DNA of 64,000 nucleotides from Crocinitomicaceae bacterium (GCA_020635955.1 JACJYW010000011.1:62001-126000), one strand, 5' to 3'; numbered from the stretch's first letter, positions 25,201-34,089 are shown. Made by a program: numbers and translations. Notes: generated by a model from the letters alone, not told the origin.

Positions 25201-25442
25201 ATCTACAATCTTACCAGATGAATACCGGTGATGTACTTTACTTATTTTCTGACGGTTTCCCTGATCAATTTGGAGGAGATGATGGACGAAAACTTAAATT
25301 GGGTGGAGTGCAAAAACTAATCCAGGATATGAGTGATCAAAATGTAAAGGATCCGTCAGAATATATAGATCAGGTGTGGACAAATTGGAAAGGTGGTTAC
25401 GAACAAATAGATGATGTTCTTTTTATGGCCATCCAATTTTAA
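22287..25442 (+). CDS. propeller-sensor SpoIIE (PP2C) serine phosphatase
   Basis: 1051 residues. Order: signal peptide (1-20), two-component-regulator propeller repeats (about 22-625; many 'NIWIGT', 'LWVAT', 'GLIxxN'), Y_Y_Y domain (about 645-722), one transmembrane helix (about 733-755), a coiled coil (about 760-795), and a C-terminal SpoIIE/PP2C domain. Metal-site motifs are complete: Asp832 in VSGDFYF, Asp849 in DCTGHGVPGAF, Asp989 in FSDGFPDQFGGDDG and Asp1042-Asp1043 near the end. So a periplasmic sensor controls a cytoplasmic Ser/Thr phosphatase, as SiaA does for SiaC in Pseudomonas. The SiaC-like proteins encoded upstream are the likely substrates (inference). Confidence 0.93.
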   Translation: MNRIFSSFLLFLFCAVSYGQSFRFNQYTTEDGISQNFIYSINQDKNGYLWVGTGEGLCRFDGKNFYTYTTDQGLAENVITCSYVDEIGTQWIGHNGGQISKFENGKFSVIPNDKAIQSKINAISGNGNGVFFVAQNEGVFQIKDGKTISLGNFNEDSFHALYVFDENNIAAGTSSGLIHIQNIKGKWTVAKKVFEDEWINTINPTHEEGIAIIGSQSGLMAKIRLNEGTLQKSLWDSEIDLGNISLQYIMEDDQQNIWLATQGQGLIKLKADTTGAENFEMIRYNKQTGMSSDFVQTVFQDREHNIWIGTFGQGLSTLLDDYFTFYNNEQYGANNNVSSIWIDDSNKWLGLENGLLRISDQLENGWQLYNSKNSFVNDAVTTLFVMDSKLWIGTRTSGMYCYDLTNNKITAIQWGYGGLQKRINQISGKEGVLWVATDGGLIVYNIKNKSNNLFDTESGLAHNAIKTVLLDDEGNIWMGTHSRFVYKIVDYSIEEYEIIGAGELEIVSICQDLEKNIWLATSEKGVYKKVGKSFSHFTTENGLKSNYCYSVHADANNNIWIGHRGALSKILQPSNEILGFDHKSGVEGQVNPNAMFRDGSNYLWIGTDKGAIQYDPTKDVANDIPPVINLISVTIGDKLYDINHDIELPYGNYRVQFEFIGVSFKDPEKVVYQYMLEGHDEVYSDFSPEASATYGKITDGKYSFKIKACNADGICAEKTAVIKINVKAPFWKKWWFYVLVAIVLISIIFLGVRWRLQRMRKIQEYLEKQLAIKTKEVVEKAEHIEEINKDLTSSINYAQRIQSSILPEIEELTDLLPGSYIFYKPRDIVSGDFYFIRQIEEKLIIGCVDCTGHGVPGAFVSMIGSTTLRNIYMLMESSGKWLKPNDVLEILDSEVQKILHQEQNAELDIEESFFKSRDGMDLTLVEVDLKTKQVDLASAKRHSFIHQDGKVALISGDKVSIGGGDVDKKDFNLQSYQMNTGDVLYLFSDGFPDQFGGDDGRKLKLGGVQKLIQDMSDQNVKDPSEYIDQVWTNWKGGYEQIDDVLFMAIQF

Positions 25443-25460
25443 TGATATATAAATACATAA

Positions 25461-25490
25461 AAAAAGCCCTCTGTTAACAGAGGGCTTTTT
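25461..25490. terminator. perfectly palindromic bidirectional terminator
   Basis: The 30 bases form a perfect inverted repeat with no central unpaired base: five A, GCCCTCTGTT, AACAGAGGGC, five T. It sits between the convergent phosphatase and the T9SS type A gene and can stop transcription from both sides. Confidence 0.9.
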
Positions 25491-25507
25491 CATTTATAGA
25501 GTTTTGA

Positions 25508-27259
25508 TTATTTGGTAACCACAACTTTGAAAACCTGATGTTCTTCTCCGTTATAATTAATGTCTACCATATATGTTCCAGATGCAAGTGTTGTAACATC
25601 TAAAACTAAAATATTAGCTTCCATAGTAACATTTTGCGTGCTTACCACCTTACCTTCAAGATTGGTTAATGTCGCAAATACATTACCGTAGTTCTCTTTT
25701 AACAAAACGCTTACTTTATCAGTAGCAGGGTTTGGATAAACAGACAAATTAGATTCGCCTGCATTTTCCATAACTCCAAGTTGATCTGGAGTGAAGAAAT
25801 GAACCATCATTGAAGGTTGCTTACCGTTACCAAAACCAGCTGCATACCATCTAGCTTCAGCATCAGTATGAACCATATTTACAGGTTGATCATACAACGC
25901 CATGTTTAGGCTATAGTCTACTTTATTATCATAACCAGGGTAAATTCCAGACTCAACATAATAACAGAATAAATAGGCCTGATTATCTACTAATAATGGT
26001 GTAGATTCAAATGGGATAAAAAGATTTTCTCCTTGAAGATCATCAATGTAAATGTAATTTGCCTGTGCAATTGGAGGGCTGCTTAATGAAACACCTTCCC
26101 ATTCAGCAACTGTAGTCCAATGTGAAGCACTATCAGGAGCATTATCCCAGGTATAAGCAAAGATCTCTACATACTTTCCATCTAATGAAGTTGGATCTGG
26201 ATTTTGAGAAGTAAATGCATTGATCGTCATCCCAAAAACTCCTAATCTACTAGCATTAGTGTCTCTAAAAAAGATGCAGGTTTCAGCGAAACCACCATCA
26301 CCTTCATCACCGTTATAAAGTGCAAAAGTAGGCACTGGTTCCATTCCAACTGGATCCATAGTAGCATGAGAGAACAAACTATCATTAATAAAGAAATTGG
26401 CATCCCAGGTATTATCATAGTCTGACTCATCTGTTGCTGTCATAATAATTTCATAAGTCATTTCATAGAAACCATTAGCATAAGTAGACTGGGTAAAAGT
26501 TGGAAGTGAAACAAATGCACTATCTCCTGCAGGAATAGTAACTACAGTGGAAGTTTGATCATAAAGATTAGTAACACCCAGATCAACAGTACAATGAAGT
26601 TGTACATTTCCTTGTGAATTAGTACCATAGTTTCTTATCCATGCTCCAACCTCAAAATTGAATTCTGTCCCATCCTGAGACAAAGGTTGTAGTACCCCAA
26701 AAGAATGTGCTCTTAAAGTTTCGCTTGGACGAATTGCTAGGTCATCCCCATACAATCCATTTTTACTTCCAATAAAAACAGTTGAAGTTTGGTTTTCAAT
26801 CTCTTGCTTCAACAAAGCTCCAGCAGCATTTGTGATCATAACAACTGGTATTGATACACCACCACCGTCAGCTCCACCACCCATTTCAAGAGGTGCTCCT
26901 CCGGCGTTGTTGATGATAATAACACCAACGGCACCTGCATTCTGAGCATTTAAAGCTTTTGTTCCGAATTCGCAAGAACCTCTGTAAACAACAGCAATTT
27001 GACCATTAACGTCTACACCGTTGATCAATCCGTTACATCCAAGTGAATCTCCTGAGGTTCCGTCATTGACAAATACCATGGTATCTTCAACAGCGTTTCC
27101 GGGAACTGTAAGATCCGGAACTCCCCATGAAGCTCCCTGAGCATAAGTAAACTCATAGCTTCCTTCGTTAGCAGAAGGCGCATTGACATAAACTACGATC
27201 TGGGCATTAGATATCGCCGAGACCATAAGTAAACTCATAATTAGTAATAATTTTTTCAT
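25508..27259 (-). CDS. T9SS type A secreted protein with PA domain
   Basis: 583 residues with signal peptide (about 1-19). A protease-associated (PA) domain is at about 70-165 (VVYRGSCEFGTKALNAQNAGAVGVIIINNAGG, GVSIPVVMITNAAGALLKQ). A long beta-rich middle (about 175-495) holds an 'AWIRNYGTNSQGNVQLHCTVD' CARDB-like stretch. The last 80 residues are a type A sorting domain (LSVYPNPATDKVSVLL, LEGKVVSTQNV, LASGTYMVDI, FKVVVTK). No peptidase domain is visible, so the PA domain may act alone in binding. Exported by type IX secretion; substrate unknown. Confidence 0.88.
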   Translation of the reverse strand: MKKLLLIMSLLMVSAISNAQIVVYVNAPSANEGSYEFTYAQGASWGVPDLTVPGNAVEDTMVFVNDGTSGDSLGCNGLINGVDVNGQIAVVYRGSCEFGTKALNAQNAGAVGVIIINNAGGAPLEMGGGADGGGVSIPVVMITNAAGALLKQEIENQTSTVFIGSKNGLYGDDLAIRPSETLRAHSFGVLQPLSQDGTEFNFEVGAWIRNYGTNSQGNVQLHCTVDLGVTNLYDQTSTVVTIPAGDSAFVSLPTFTQSTYANGFYEMTYEIIMTATDESDYDNTWDANFFINDSLFSHATMDPVGMEPVPTFALYNGDEGDGGFAETCIFFRDTNASRLGVFGMTINAFTSQNPDPTSLDGKYVEIFAYTWDNAPDSASHWTTVAEWEGVSLSSPPIAQANYIYIDDLQGENLFIPFESTPLLVDNQAYLFCYYVESGIYPGYDNKVDYSLNMALYDQPVNMVHTDAEARWYAAGFGNGKQPSMMVHFFTPDQLGVMENAGESNLSVYPNPATDKVSVLLKENYGNVFATLTNLEGKVVSTQNVTMEANILVLDVTTLASGTYMVDINYNGEEHQVFKVVVTK

Positions 27260-27426
27260 GTTTATTTGGCTTAATAAAATTTAAAGACACCAAATTACGA
27301 ATTTTAGCATTACCAATCTAGTGTTATGTTATTTTTATAACGGGATATTATAATAGTCTATGGATAGTGAATTTCACCTAAATCGAATAACTTAGTATGC
27401 CCAGCAATTTAAAACACGTTTAATTT

Positions 27427-28437
27427 TTGTCACGGAATAGTGAAATATTACACACAACAACCTTATCACGAGTTTGGAACCTGATCAAACTTAGATCATC
27501 ATTCTATCTGACCAGGATCTTCCGAAAACCCATACATTGGGGCACACCACTTGCTGTTTCTATTGAACCTACAACCGCTTGTAATCTTAGATGTCCACAA
27601 TGCCCTTCAGGATTAAGACAATTTACTCGCCCAACTGGAAACCTTAAAATTTCCACCAATGAACTCATTCTTAATGGCTTAGGAAAGAATCTTCAATTCA
27701 TAAACTACTATTTTCAAGGTGAGCCTTTCATTAATCCGCAATTTCTTGATCTTGTAAAAGTTGCACGTAGCCGAAATATTTACGTCCTGACTTCTACCAA
27801 TGCACATTTCATCAGTCTCGAAACTGCTCAAAAGATCATTGATTCTGGAATTAATGAGATCGTTATTTCCATTGATGGTACTACACAAGAAACCTATCAA
27901 AACTATAGGATTGAAGGCGAATTATCAAAAGTAATTGAAGGCACAAAAAACCTGATCTCAGTAAAAAAGAAGGCAACTTCCAGGCTACCCATAGTTACTT
28001 TTCAGTTTCTGGTAAGCAAACAAAACGAACATCAGATCAATGATGTCAAAAATCTTGGCCGTGAACTTGGTGTTGATCGAGTAAATCTTAAAACTATACA
28101 GATCTACGACTATGAAAATGGGAATGATCTCATTCCTGAAAACCCGGAATATTCGAGATACTATAAAACCAATGAGGGATCCTACCAGCTCAAAAACCGC
28201 TATCGCAATTCCTGTTGGCGAATGTGGAGTTCATGTGTCATAACCTGGGACGGATCAGTTGTCCCTTGTTGCTTTGACAAAGATGCTAAACATAAAATGG
28301 GGGACTTAACCCAAATAGAATTCACTAAAATTTGGAGATCAGATATCTATCACCAGTTTAGAACACAGGTTTTCAAAGACCGAAAGCAAATTGAGATCTG
28401 TAAGAACTGTTCTGAAGGTTCGAAGATCTGGATTTGA
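27427..28437 (+). CDS. radical SAM/SPASM domain protein
   Basis: 336 residues. The iron-sulfur motif Cys52-x3-Cys56-x2-Cys59 (CNLRCPQC) starts a radical SAM barrel. The C-terminal SPASM region has further Cys (SCWRMWSSCVITWDGSVVPCCFDKD, then IEICKNCSEG) for auxiliary clusters. The only reasonable start is TTG at 27427, since a stop lies two codons upstream and no Met occurs before the Cys motif. No peptide substrate gene or partner is adjacent, so the reaction cannot be stated; peptide or sugar modification is typical of the family. Confidence 0.88.
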   Translation: MSRNSEILHTTTLSRVWNLIKLRSSFYLTRIFRKPIHWGTPLAVSIEPTTACNLRCPQCPSGLRQFTRPTGNLKISTNELILNGLGKNLQFINYYFQGEPFINPQFLDLVKVARSRNIYVLTSTNAHFISLETAQKIIDSGINEIVISIDGTTQETYQNYRIEGELSKVIEGTKNLISVKKKATSRLPIVTFQFLVSKQNEHQINDVKNLGRELGVDRVNLKTIQIYDYENGNDLIPENPEYSRYYKTNEGSYQLKNRYRNSCWRMWSSCVITWDGSVVPCCFDKDAKHKMGDLTQIEFTKIWRSDIYHQFRTQVFKDRKQIEICKNCSEGSKIWI

Positions 28438-28552
28438 ACCTTTTCACATTTTGATTGTAGTGAAATAAGAATCCTAAATTCTTGTTAAATATCCTTAAAC
28501 AGATATTGCTATAACCAGATATGCCTTAAATTCATTTGATAAACCATTCATT

Positions 28553-30286
28553 ATGAGATCAATTATTCTATTTGTCCTTTCATTTATGATATTACCTGCC
28601 TTCGCACAGGGCATAAACGAAGTTAAAGTTCCTAGTGAGATCAAAGATGTCACCGTCTTTTTAACCGGGGGAGAAATTCACAGAACAGCTAACGTCAAAC
28701 TTAAAAAAGGTCGAAATAAACTGATCTTTACCCGAATAAGTACAGTTGCAGATCATAAATCGGCTCAATTCAATGCGGATAAAAAGTTCAATTTGGTTTC
28801 TATAAGTGCAGAAGTTGATTATCTGACTTTTATTGAAAACAACCCCAGGATCAAAACCATTCAGGATTCAATTCAGGTTTTGAATGATAAGGCCACTGAT
28901 CTAATGAATGAAAGTTCAGCATACCAGGAAGAGAAACAATTACTTCTTAAAAACAATCAAATCAAAGGGGCTAACGAAAATTTGTCTGTTGATGAGCTCA
29001 AGTCAATGGCTGAATATTACCGAACTCGCATGATGGCCTTGAATAAAACCCTGACGAAATATGAAAAGGATATTCAAGAGATCAATAATCAAAAGTATAG
29101 ATATCAAAATCAGCTTTCAGAATTAAATTATCAGGAAACCATCAAAAGCAATCAGATCATTGTGATCGTGGATTCGGAGATTGAACAGACCATCAAAGCT
29201 GATTTAAAATATATAGTATCTAATTGTGGGTGGCAAGCCAATTATGACCTTTCTGCTGCTGACGTGAAAGGCAAGATCAATCTTAAATACAAAGCCAAAG
29301 TGTACAATAATACCGGGAATGATTGGAATGATGTTAATCTAACGCTTTCAACTTCTGATCCTAATCTTACCGCAACGGCCCCTGTTATGAATCCATGGTA
29401 TTTGACTTATGAATCAATGTCCACACAGAATGACTATTCACAGGATAAATCCGGATATATAGTTCCACAAAAAAATGAATTCAAGCAATACTATCAAAAT
29501 GCACAAGCACCGGATATCAACAGTAACCTTAGTGGATTATTGTTTGGAAACGATCAGACATTTAACTGGGAAAATAACAATAATGCGAACCTGAATGGAA
29601 CGCGAATGAATCCGCGTATGAACTTTACTACCATTGAGGTTTCTGAATTAAGTACCGAATTCGAAATTGATCATCCTTATACAATTCCATCTGATTCAAA
29701 ACCCTATTTGGTGGAAGTAACAGATAATGAACTAGATGCTACATTCTCTCACAAAGCAGTTCCTAAAATTGATAAAGATGCTTTCTTGCTTGCCAATATT
29801 GTTGGGTGGGAAAAACTTGACCTGGTGCCTGGCCCAACGAATGTTTATTTTGCAGATACTTACGTGGGACAATCTTACATCAACACACGAAATGTGGGTG
29901 ATACCTTACGTCTTTCGTTTGGACGTGATAATCGCATCATGATCACGAGAAAAAAGCTGGAAGAATTCAGTGATAAAAAAGTGATAGGTAACAATCGTAA
30001 AGACACCTACATGTATGAAATTTCAATTAGAAATAACAGAGAGATCCCTGTTACGATAGATCTATTTGATCAAATTCCAATTTCTCAGGATAGCGATATT
30101 TCTGTAACAGTTGATGAAACATCTGCTGCACAATACAACGAAACAACGGGAAAATTGATGTGGAAAGTTAGTCTGGCACCTTCTGAAGTGAAGTCATACA
30201 AACTAGGGTTTACTATCAAATATCCTAAAGACAAAAAGATCGAAGTACGTAAATACAGATCTGTTGCAGCTCCAAACTTCTTTTAA
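28553..30286 (+). CDS. DUF4139 (MuiA-like) protein
   Basis: 577 residues with signal peptide (about 1-19). The DUF4140 N-domain begins INEVKVPSEIKDVTVFLTGGEIHRTANVKLKKGRNKLIFTRIS. A coiled coil (about 95-195) follows, and DUF4139 fills the rest (KYIVSNCGWQANYDLSAADVKGKINLKYKAKVYNNTGNDWNDVNLTLSTSDP ... VRKYRSVAAPNFF). This architecture is widespread ('mucoidy inhibitor MuiA' family) but without a known activity. Its stop overlaps by four bases with the stop of the convergent HTH gene, so the two transcripts must run into each other. Confidence 0.9.
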   Translation: MRSIILFVLSFMILPAFAQGINEVKVPSEIKDVTVFLTGGEIHRTANVKLKKGRNKLIFTRISTVADHKSAQFNADKKFNLVSISAEVDYLTFIENNPRIKTIQDSIQVLNDKATDLMNESSAYQEEKQLLLKNNQIKGANENLSVDELKSMAEYYRTRMMALNKTLTKYEKDIQEINNQKYRYQNQLSELNYQETIKSNQIIVIVDSEIEQTIKADLKYIVSNCGWQANYDLSAADVKGKINLKYKAKVYNNTGNDWNDVNLTLSTSDPNLTATAPVMNPWYLTYESMSTQNDYSQDKSGYIVPQKNEFKQYYQNAQAPDINSNLSGLLFGNDQTFNWENNNNANLNGTRMNPRMNFTTIEVSELSTEFEIDHPYTIPSDSKPYLVEVTDNELDATFSHKAVPKIDKDAFLLANIVGWEKLDLVPGPTNVYFADTYVGQSYINTRNVGDTLRLSFGRDNRIMITRKKLEEFSDKKVIGNNRKDTYMYEISIRNNREIPVTIDLFDQIPISQDSDISVTVDETSAAQYNETTGKLMWKVSLAPSEVKSYKLGFTIKYPKDKKIEVRKYRSVAAPNFF

Positions 30287-31299
30287 AATTGAAGTTCAGC
30301 CTCAACTTTGCGTCTGAAATTTAAAACTGTTCTTTCAAGGTTTCCAAAGAACTTGTTGCGTTCTTTAGCATCAATTTTTGAGATCAAACTTGAATTATCA
30401 CGCAATTTTGTCAACACTTTTTCAGATTCTTCAGCATAATAAGGATCTGTGGTAACGAGGTAATTAAGAATGTTATGAGAGAGATAAACTGATGACCCTG
30501 AATCCCATTTGATAAGATAGGTGTTATCTGCAATATAGGTGTCGTTGGAGTACATATTGAATTCGTTTCCAGAGGTGACAGGTTCATTGCCACGGGTAAA
30601 TTTAGCACCGTTCTCAGCCTGAACTTTCATGTGATCTATCAACTGGATCAGATTATCAAGGATCTCTAAGGCATATGTTGGGTCTTCGAACAAATGAGAA
30701 TCAAAATAATACTCAATTTGCCTTAACGTTCCTCTAAGCGTTTCAGGACCGTAAATCTCTGTAGTTGGAATGGAATTGTAATAATTCAATGCTTCAATTC
30801 CAATAGCTAGTGACTCTTTATCTATTTTCTCACGTTTGAACTTCTCATTTTGATATTCCGGCATCTGCAAATAAGTCTTTGCCCAAAAAAAGAACTTGAA
30901 ACGGGTCACATGAGGCAAATTAAACACCTGAAATAAAGGTGTATCATTAATGGACATCAACATATGAACATTATCCAGCTGACGCACCTGAGCTAAACCA
31001 TCTCTCAACCCAGCCAAATATGATTTATAGTTCATATCAATACTTACCAGGGGGTTGTAATGAAACATCACCTTTCCTCTTTGAAGATCTCCATAATCGT
31101 CAAAGGAAATATTGAATTTTTCACAAAGTGTTTTGGTTTCATAGATCGTTAAAGGCACCTCACCCCGTAGTCTTCTGTAAGCTGCGTCCTGACTTAAACA
31201 CAAAATATCCTGAATAACATTGGATAGTTTTTCTCCCTTGGGTAACTGGAGCTTAACAGCATTGAATATCCTCTGTTGGATATCTTTTTCTACTTCCAT
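30283..31299 (-). CDS. HTH-containing protein of unknown function
   Basis: 338 residues. The N-terminus has a helix-turn-helix of XRE appearance (KLSNVIQDILCLSQDAAYRRLRGEVPLTIYETKTLCEKFNISFDDY, about 22-68). The remaining 260 residues look helical, with no recognised domain; they may bind a ligand or partner. One base separates it from hldD upstream, so they form an operon. I have seen similar uncharacterised HTH proteins of this length in Bacteroidota but cannot name the family. A transcriptional regulator is likely. Confidence 0.75.
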   Translation of the reverse strand: MEVEKDIQQRIFNAVKLQLPKGEKLSNVIQDILCLSQDAAYRRLRGEVPLTIYETKTLCEKFNISFDDYGDLQRGKVMFHYNPLVSIDMNYKSYLAGLRDGLAQVRQLDNVHMLMSINDTPLFQVFNLPHVTRFKFFFWAKTYLQMPEYQNEKFKREKIDKESLAIGIEALNYYNSIPTTEIYGPETLRGTLRQIEYYFDSHLFEDPTYALEILDNLIQLIDHMKVQAENGAKFTRGNEPVTSGNEFNMYSNDTYIADNTYLIKWDSGSSVYLSHNILNYLVTTDPYYAEESEKVLTKLRDNSSLISKIDAKERNKFFGNLERTVLNFRRKVEAELQF

Positions 31300-31300
31300 T

Positions 31301-32266
31301 TTACATGTACGAGTTGGTATTCAAATAATGCTTCACATAATCCTCTACCCCTTCTTCTAAAGTATAGAATTTTTTTGAGTAACCATTATTGATCAACTTT
31401 TGCATGTTTGCTTCAGTAAAGTACTGGTATTTATCTCTAATATCTTCAGGCGTAGGAATATAGGATATTTCCGGAGTCCTACCCATAGCATGAAAAGTAG
31501 CAATTGCCAGATCATTAAAGGATCTTGCTTGTCCTGTTCCCAAATTGTACAATCCGCTTTCAGGACGTTCATTCATTAGAAACATGCAAACACTCACCAC
31601 ATCTTTCACATACACAAAATCACGTAATTGTTCGCCATCTTTGTAATCTGCGTTATGTGAAGCAAAAAGCTTCATAGCCCCCGTTTTAGTGATCTGATTG
31701 AAAGCATGCATGATCACAGACGCCATTCTACCTTTGTGATATTCATTTGGTCCGTAAACATTAAAGAATTTCAAACCAGCCCAAAAAGGTGGTGTATCCC
31801 GTTGTTTTAGCACCCATTTATCAAAATCGTTCTTAGAATCTCCATATGGATTTAGTGGTTTTAACTTTTCTACAACTACATGATCATCATTGTATCCAAA
31901 CTCTCCTAACCCATAAGTAGCAGCACTACTGGCATAAACCAGTGGAATTTGATATTTGGTGCACAAATTCCACATATCCTTTGAATAATTCAGGTTCAAT
32001 TCATCAAAAATGCTTTTGTCAAATTCGGTGGTATCGGTACGCGCACCTAAATGAAATATGAATTCGATATCATCTTTAAAATCATTCGCCCAGGCAAAGA
32101 AATTGTTACGTGGAACCTTAGCCACAAGGGTTTTTCCAAAAAGATTCTTGTTTTTATCTTCTCGTGAAAAATCATCCACAACTACAATATCCTTGTATCC
32201 TGCTTTATTTAGTTCTTGCACTAAACATGACGAAATGAATCCTGCGGCACCGGTAACAACTATCAT
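31301..32266 (-). CDS. hldD: ADP-L-glycero-D-manno-heptose-6-epimerase
   Basis: 321 residues. Converts ADP-D-glycero- to ADP-L-glycero-manno-heptose for lipopolysaccharide inner core. Short-chain dehydrogenase features: dinucleotide motif VTGAAGFISS near the N-terminus, the SSAATYG strand, and the catalytic Tyr-x3-Lys in NPYGDSKNDFDKW. The HldD-specific segment KFFNVYGPNEYHKGRMASVIMHAFNQI separates it from other epimerases. It is followed one base later by the HTH protein. Confidence 0.93.
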   Translation of the reverse strand: MIVVTGAAGFISSCLVQELNKAGYKDIVVVDDFSREDKNKNLFGKTLVAKVPRNNFFAWANDFKDDIEFIFHLGARTDTTEFDKSIFDELNLNYSKDMWNLCTKYQIPLVYASSAATYGLGEFGYNDDHVVVEKLKPLNPYGDSKNDFDKWVLKQRDTPPFWAGLKFFNVYGPNEYHKGRMASVIMHAFNQITKTGAMKLFASHNADYKDGEQLRDFVYVKDVVSVCMFLMNERPESGLYNLGTGQARSFNDLAIATFHAMGRTPEISYIPTPEDIRDKYQYFTEANMQKLINNGYSKKFYTLEEGVEDYVKHYLNTNSYM

Positions 32267-32391
32267 TTTTTCCTGATTTAAGTCATTCTGTCAGTAATTC
32301 CTTAAAGACAGCCTGATGGTAAGATATTTGCGAAATTACCAAATATAAATTAGACATAATCGTTAACTTTATTACCAAAAACAATTAAAAA

Positions 32392-33105
32392 ATGAAATAC
32401 GATAATTACGAAGTAATTGATTCAGAAAGCACGGCGATTGATAGCGCCAGATCTTTCTTTGCAAACGTATATAAATACATGTTTGTTGCCCTGGCAGTAT
32501 CAGGCGTAACAGCATATTTAGGAGCTGCCTCAGGTTGGTACCTGAAAGTTGCTTTTAATTTGGATGGCGGACTATCGGCCATGGGATATGTATTGATGTT
32601 CGCCCCTGTTGCTGTGGTACTTTTCCTCCAATTTAGGATAAACAAAATATCCATGGGATCTGCCATATTCATCTATTTGTTATACTCTGTTCTCATTGGT
32701 TTAAGCCTTAGCTTTATATTTTACATTTATAACTTAGGCAGTATTGGCTTAACCTTCCTTGTAACGGCAGGAACATTCGGTGCTATGGCACTTATTGGAT
32801 ACACAACAAAAGCAGACCTGAGTAAAATGGGAAGCCTTCTATGGATGGTTTTTATAGGAATGTTTATCGCAAGTATTGCCAATCTCATCATAGGTAGTGA
32901 TACCCTATCATGGATTGTATCATTCCTCGGATTGTTTGTTTTTACTGGATTAACTGCCTGGGAAATGCAACGATTGAAAGTGATTGCCTTGAGTCCTGTG
33001 GCTGGTGAAGAAAGAAAGAAACACGAGTTGATTGGTGGGTTGACACTTTACATCCTATTCATCAATTTGTTTCTAACCATTTTAAGATTTATTGGAGATA
33101 GATAG
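32392..33105 (+). CDS. Bax inhibitor-1/YccA family membrane protein
   Basis: 237 residues with seven hydrophobic segments, from about residue 28 to the C-terminus. Family landmarks: FFANVYKYMFVALAVSGVTAYLGA at the start, FGAMALIGYTTKADLSKMGSLLWMVFIGMFIASIANL in the middle, and GGLTLYILFINLFLTILRFIGDR at the end. These proteins are thought to act as pH-sensitive calcium leak channels or to interact with FtsH. It is divergent from hldD and followed by its own terminator. Confidence 0.93.
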   Translation: MKYDNYEVIDSESTAIDSARSFFANVYKYMFVALAVSGVTAYLGAASGWYLKVAFNLDGGLSAMGYVLMFAPVAVVLFLQFRINKISMGSAIFIYLLYSVLIGLSLSFIFYIYNLGSIGLTFLVTAGTFGAMALIGYTTKADLSKMGSLLWMVFIGMFIASIANLIIGSDTLSWIVSFLGLFVFTGLTAWEMQRLKVIALSPVAGEERKKHELIGGLTLYILFINLFLTILRFIGDR

Positions 33106-33129
33106 GAATAAAAGATGCTATTTTTAATT

Positions 33130-33161
33130 GAAAGGCTGAACATTATTGTTCGGCCTTTTTT
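33130..33161 (+). terminator. Rho-independent terminator
   Basis: AAAGGCTGAACA, TTAT loop, TGTTCGGCCTTT plus T run: a 12-pair stem with one T-G pair, after the Bax inhibitor family gene. Confidence 0.85.
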
Positions 33162-33248
33162 GTGTTTTTCGCAAATAATTTACCTCTCTTGTAAAATTCA
33201 ATTCGTTGAAAGGTTATTGATCGCCGAAATTTGTACAAAATATTACAA

Positions 33249-33587
33249 ATGAAAGCCATTTTATCCCTTCTTTGTTTGTTGGTTTGTATACAGGTCAACG
33301 CCCAACAAATCGATCAGGAATTTTCCTATGTACACCCTCCGATCATTGAAAAGCAGGAAAATTGTGATGATGAATTCAAGGTTTTCGAGCTGAACTTTGA
33401 CTGGATGCTTGATACACAAACTGAAGTGATCAACGGAATCTGGTACTCCCCTACCTTAGAATTCAATTTAAATCGACCAAATGGTATATGTTTTCAATTA
33501 CAAACAGGAGCCTTACCTACACTTAGCGGATACATGATCAATAAAACTCAACCATCTGCCGGAATATCTCTTTCTTATAGATTCTAA
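33249..33587 (+). CDS. small secreted protein, unknown
   Basis: 112 residues from the ATG at 33249; the TTG six codons earlier would put charged residues before the signal peptide. Signal peptide MKAILSLLCLLVCIQVNAQ. The remaining 93 residues end in ISLSYRF, a beta-barrel-like C-terminus with a terminal Phe, and contain two Cys. It may be a fragment or a very small outer-membrane associated protein. No family recognised. Confidence 0.65.
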   Translation: MKAILSLLCLLVCIQVNAQQIDQEFSYVHPPIIEKQENCDDEFKVFELNFDWMLDTQTEVINGIWYSPTLEFNLNRPNGICFQLQTGALPTLSGYMINKTQPSAGISLSYRF

Positions 33588-33652
33588 TTCAGATACATAG
33601 CAAAAATTGAATGATTTTATTTAAATTCGAGTTATAAGCAATTGGGTAACGA

Positions 33653-34039
33653 ATGAATACCACCTCTTCCATTATTGAAACAGATGTCTCCAGAATTGAG
33701 ATCAATGATCGCGGATTTCTTCAGATCACGCTAATGGATACTGGTAAAAGTTTTGATGTTGCCGAAGCTAACAGGCAAATAGCAGCAGCATACGAATTAA
33801 CTGGAGGGCGCAACTATAAAGTACTTGTTGACACTACCCAAAGTTCATTATCCCCTAGCTCCGAAGTTAAAAAAGCCATTGCTGATGTAGAGCATAAGAT
33901 CAAAGAAGCAATACTCGTCAACTCTTTAGGAAATAGAATTTTGGGCAATATCTATCTCAAGATCATCAATCGCCGATATCCATCCAAAATTTTTACAGAC
34001 CGAGAAGCAGCCATCCAGTGGTTATTGGAAGTTGAATAA
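33653..34039 (+). CDS. STAS/SpoIIAA-like domain protein
   Basis: 128 residues without signal peptide. The pattern RIEINDRGFLQITLMDTGKSFDVAEANRQIAAAYELTGGRNYKVLVDTTQSSLSPSSEVKKAI ... NRILGNIYLKIINRRYPSKIFTDREAAIQWLLE resembles the DUF7793/SpoIIAA-like fold, common in Bacteroidota. The closing 'F-T-D-x-E-x-A-x-x-W-L' helix is typical of STAS and SEC14-like small proteins. The function is unknown; a protein-interaction role is inferred from the fold. It precedes hutU by 50 bp. Confidence 0.72.
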   Translation: MNTTSSIIETDVSRIEINDRGFLQITLMDTGKSFDVAEANRQIAAAYELTGGRNYKVLVDTTQSSLSPSSEVKKAIADVEHKIKEAILVNSLGNRILGNIYLKIINRRYPSKIFTDREAAIQWLLEVE

Positions 34040-34089
34040 GCAATTGTCATTATCTTTGTCCCTCACATTGAAACGGACGAGATCTAAGC

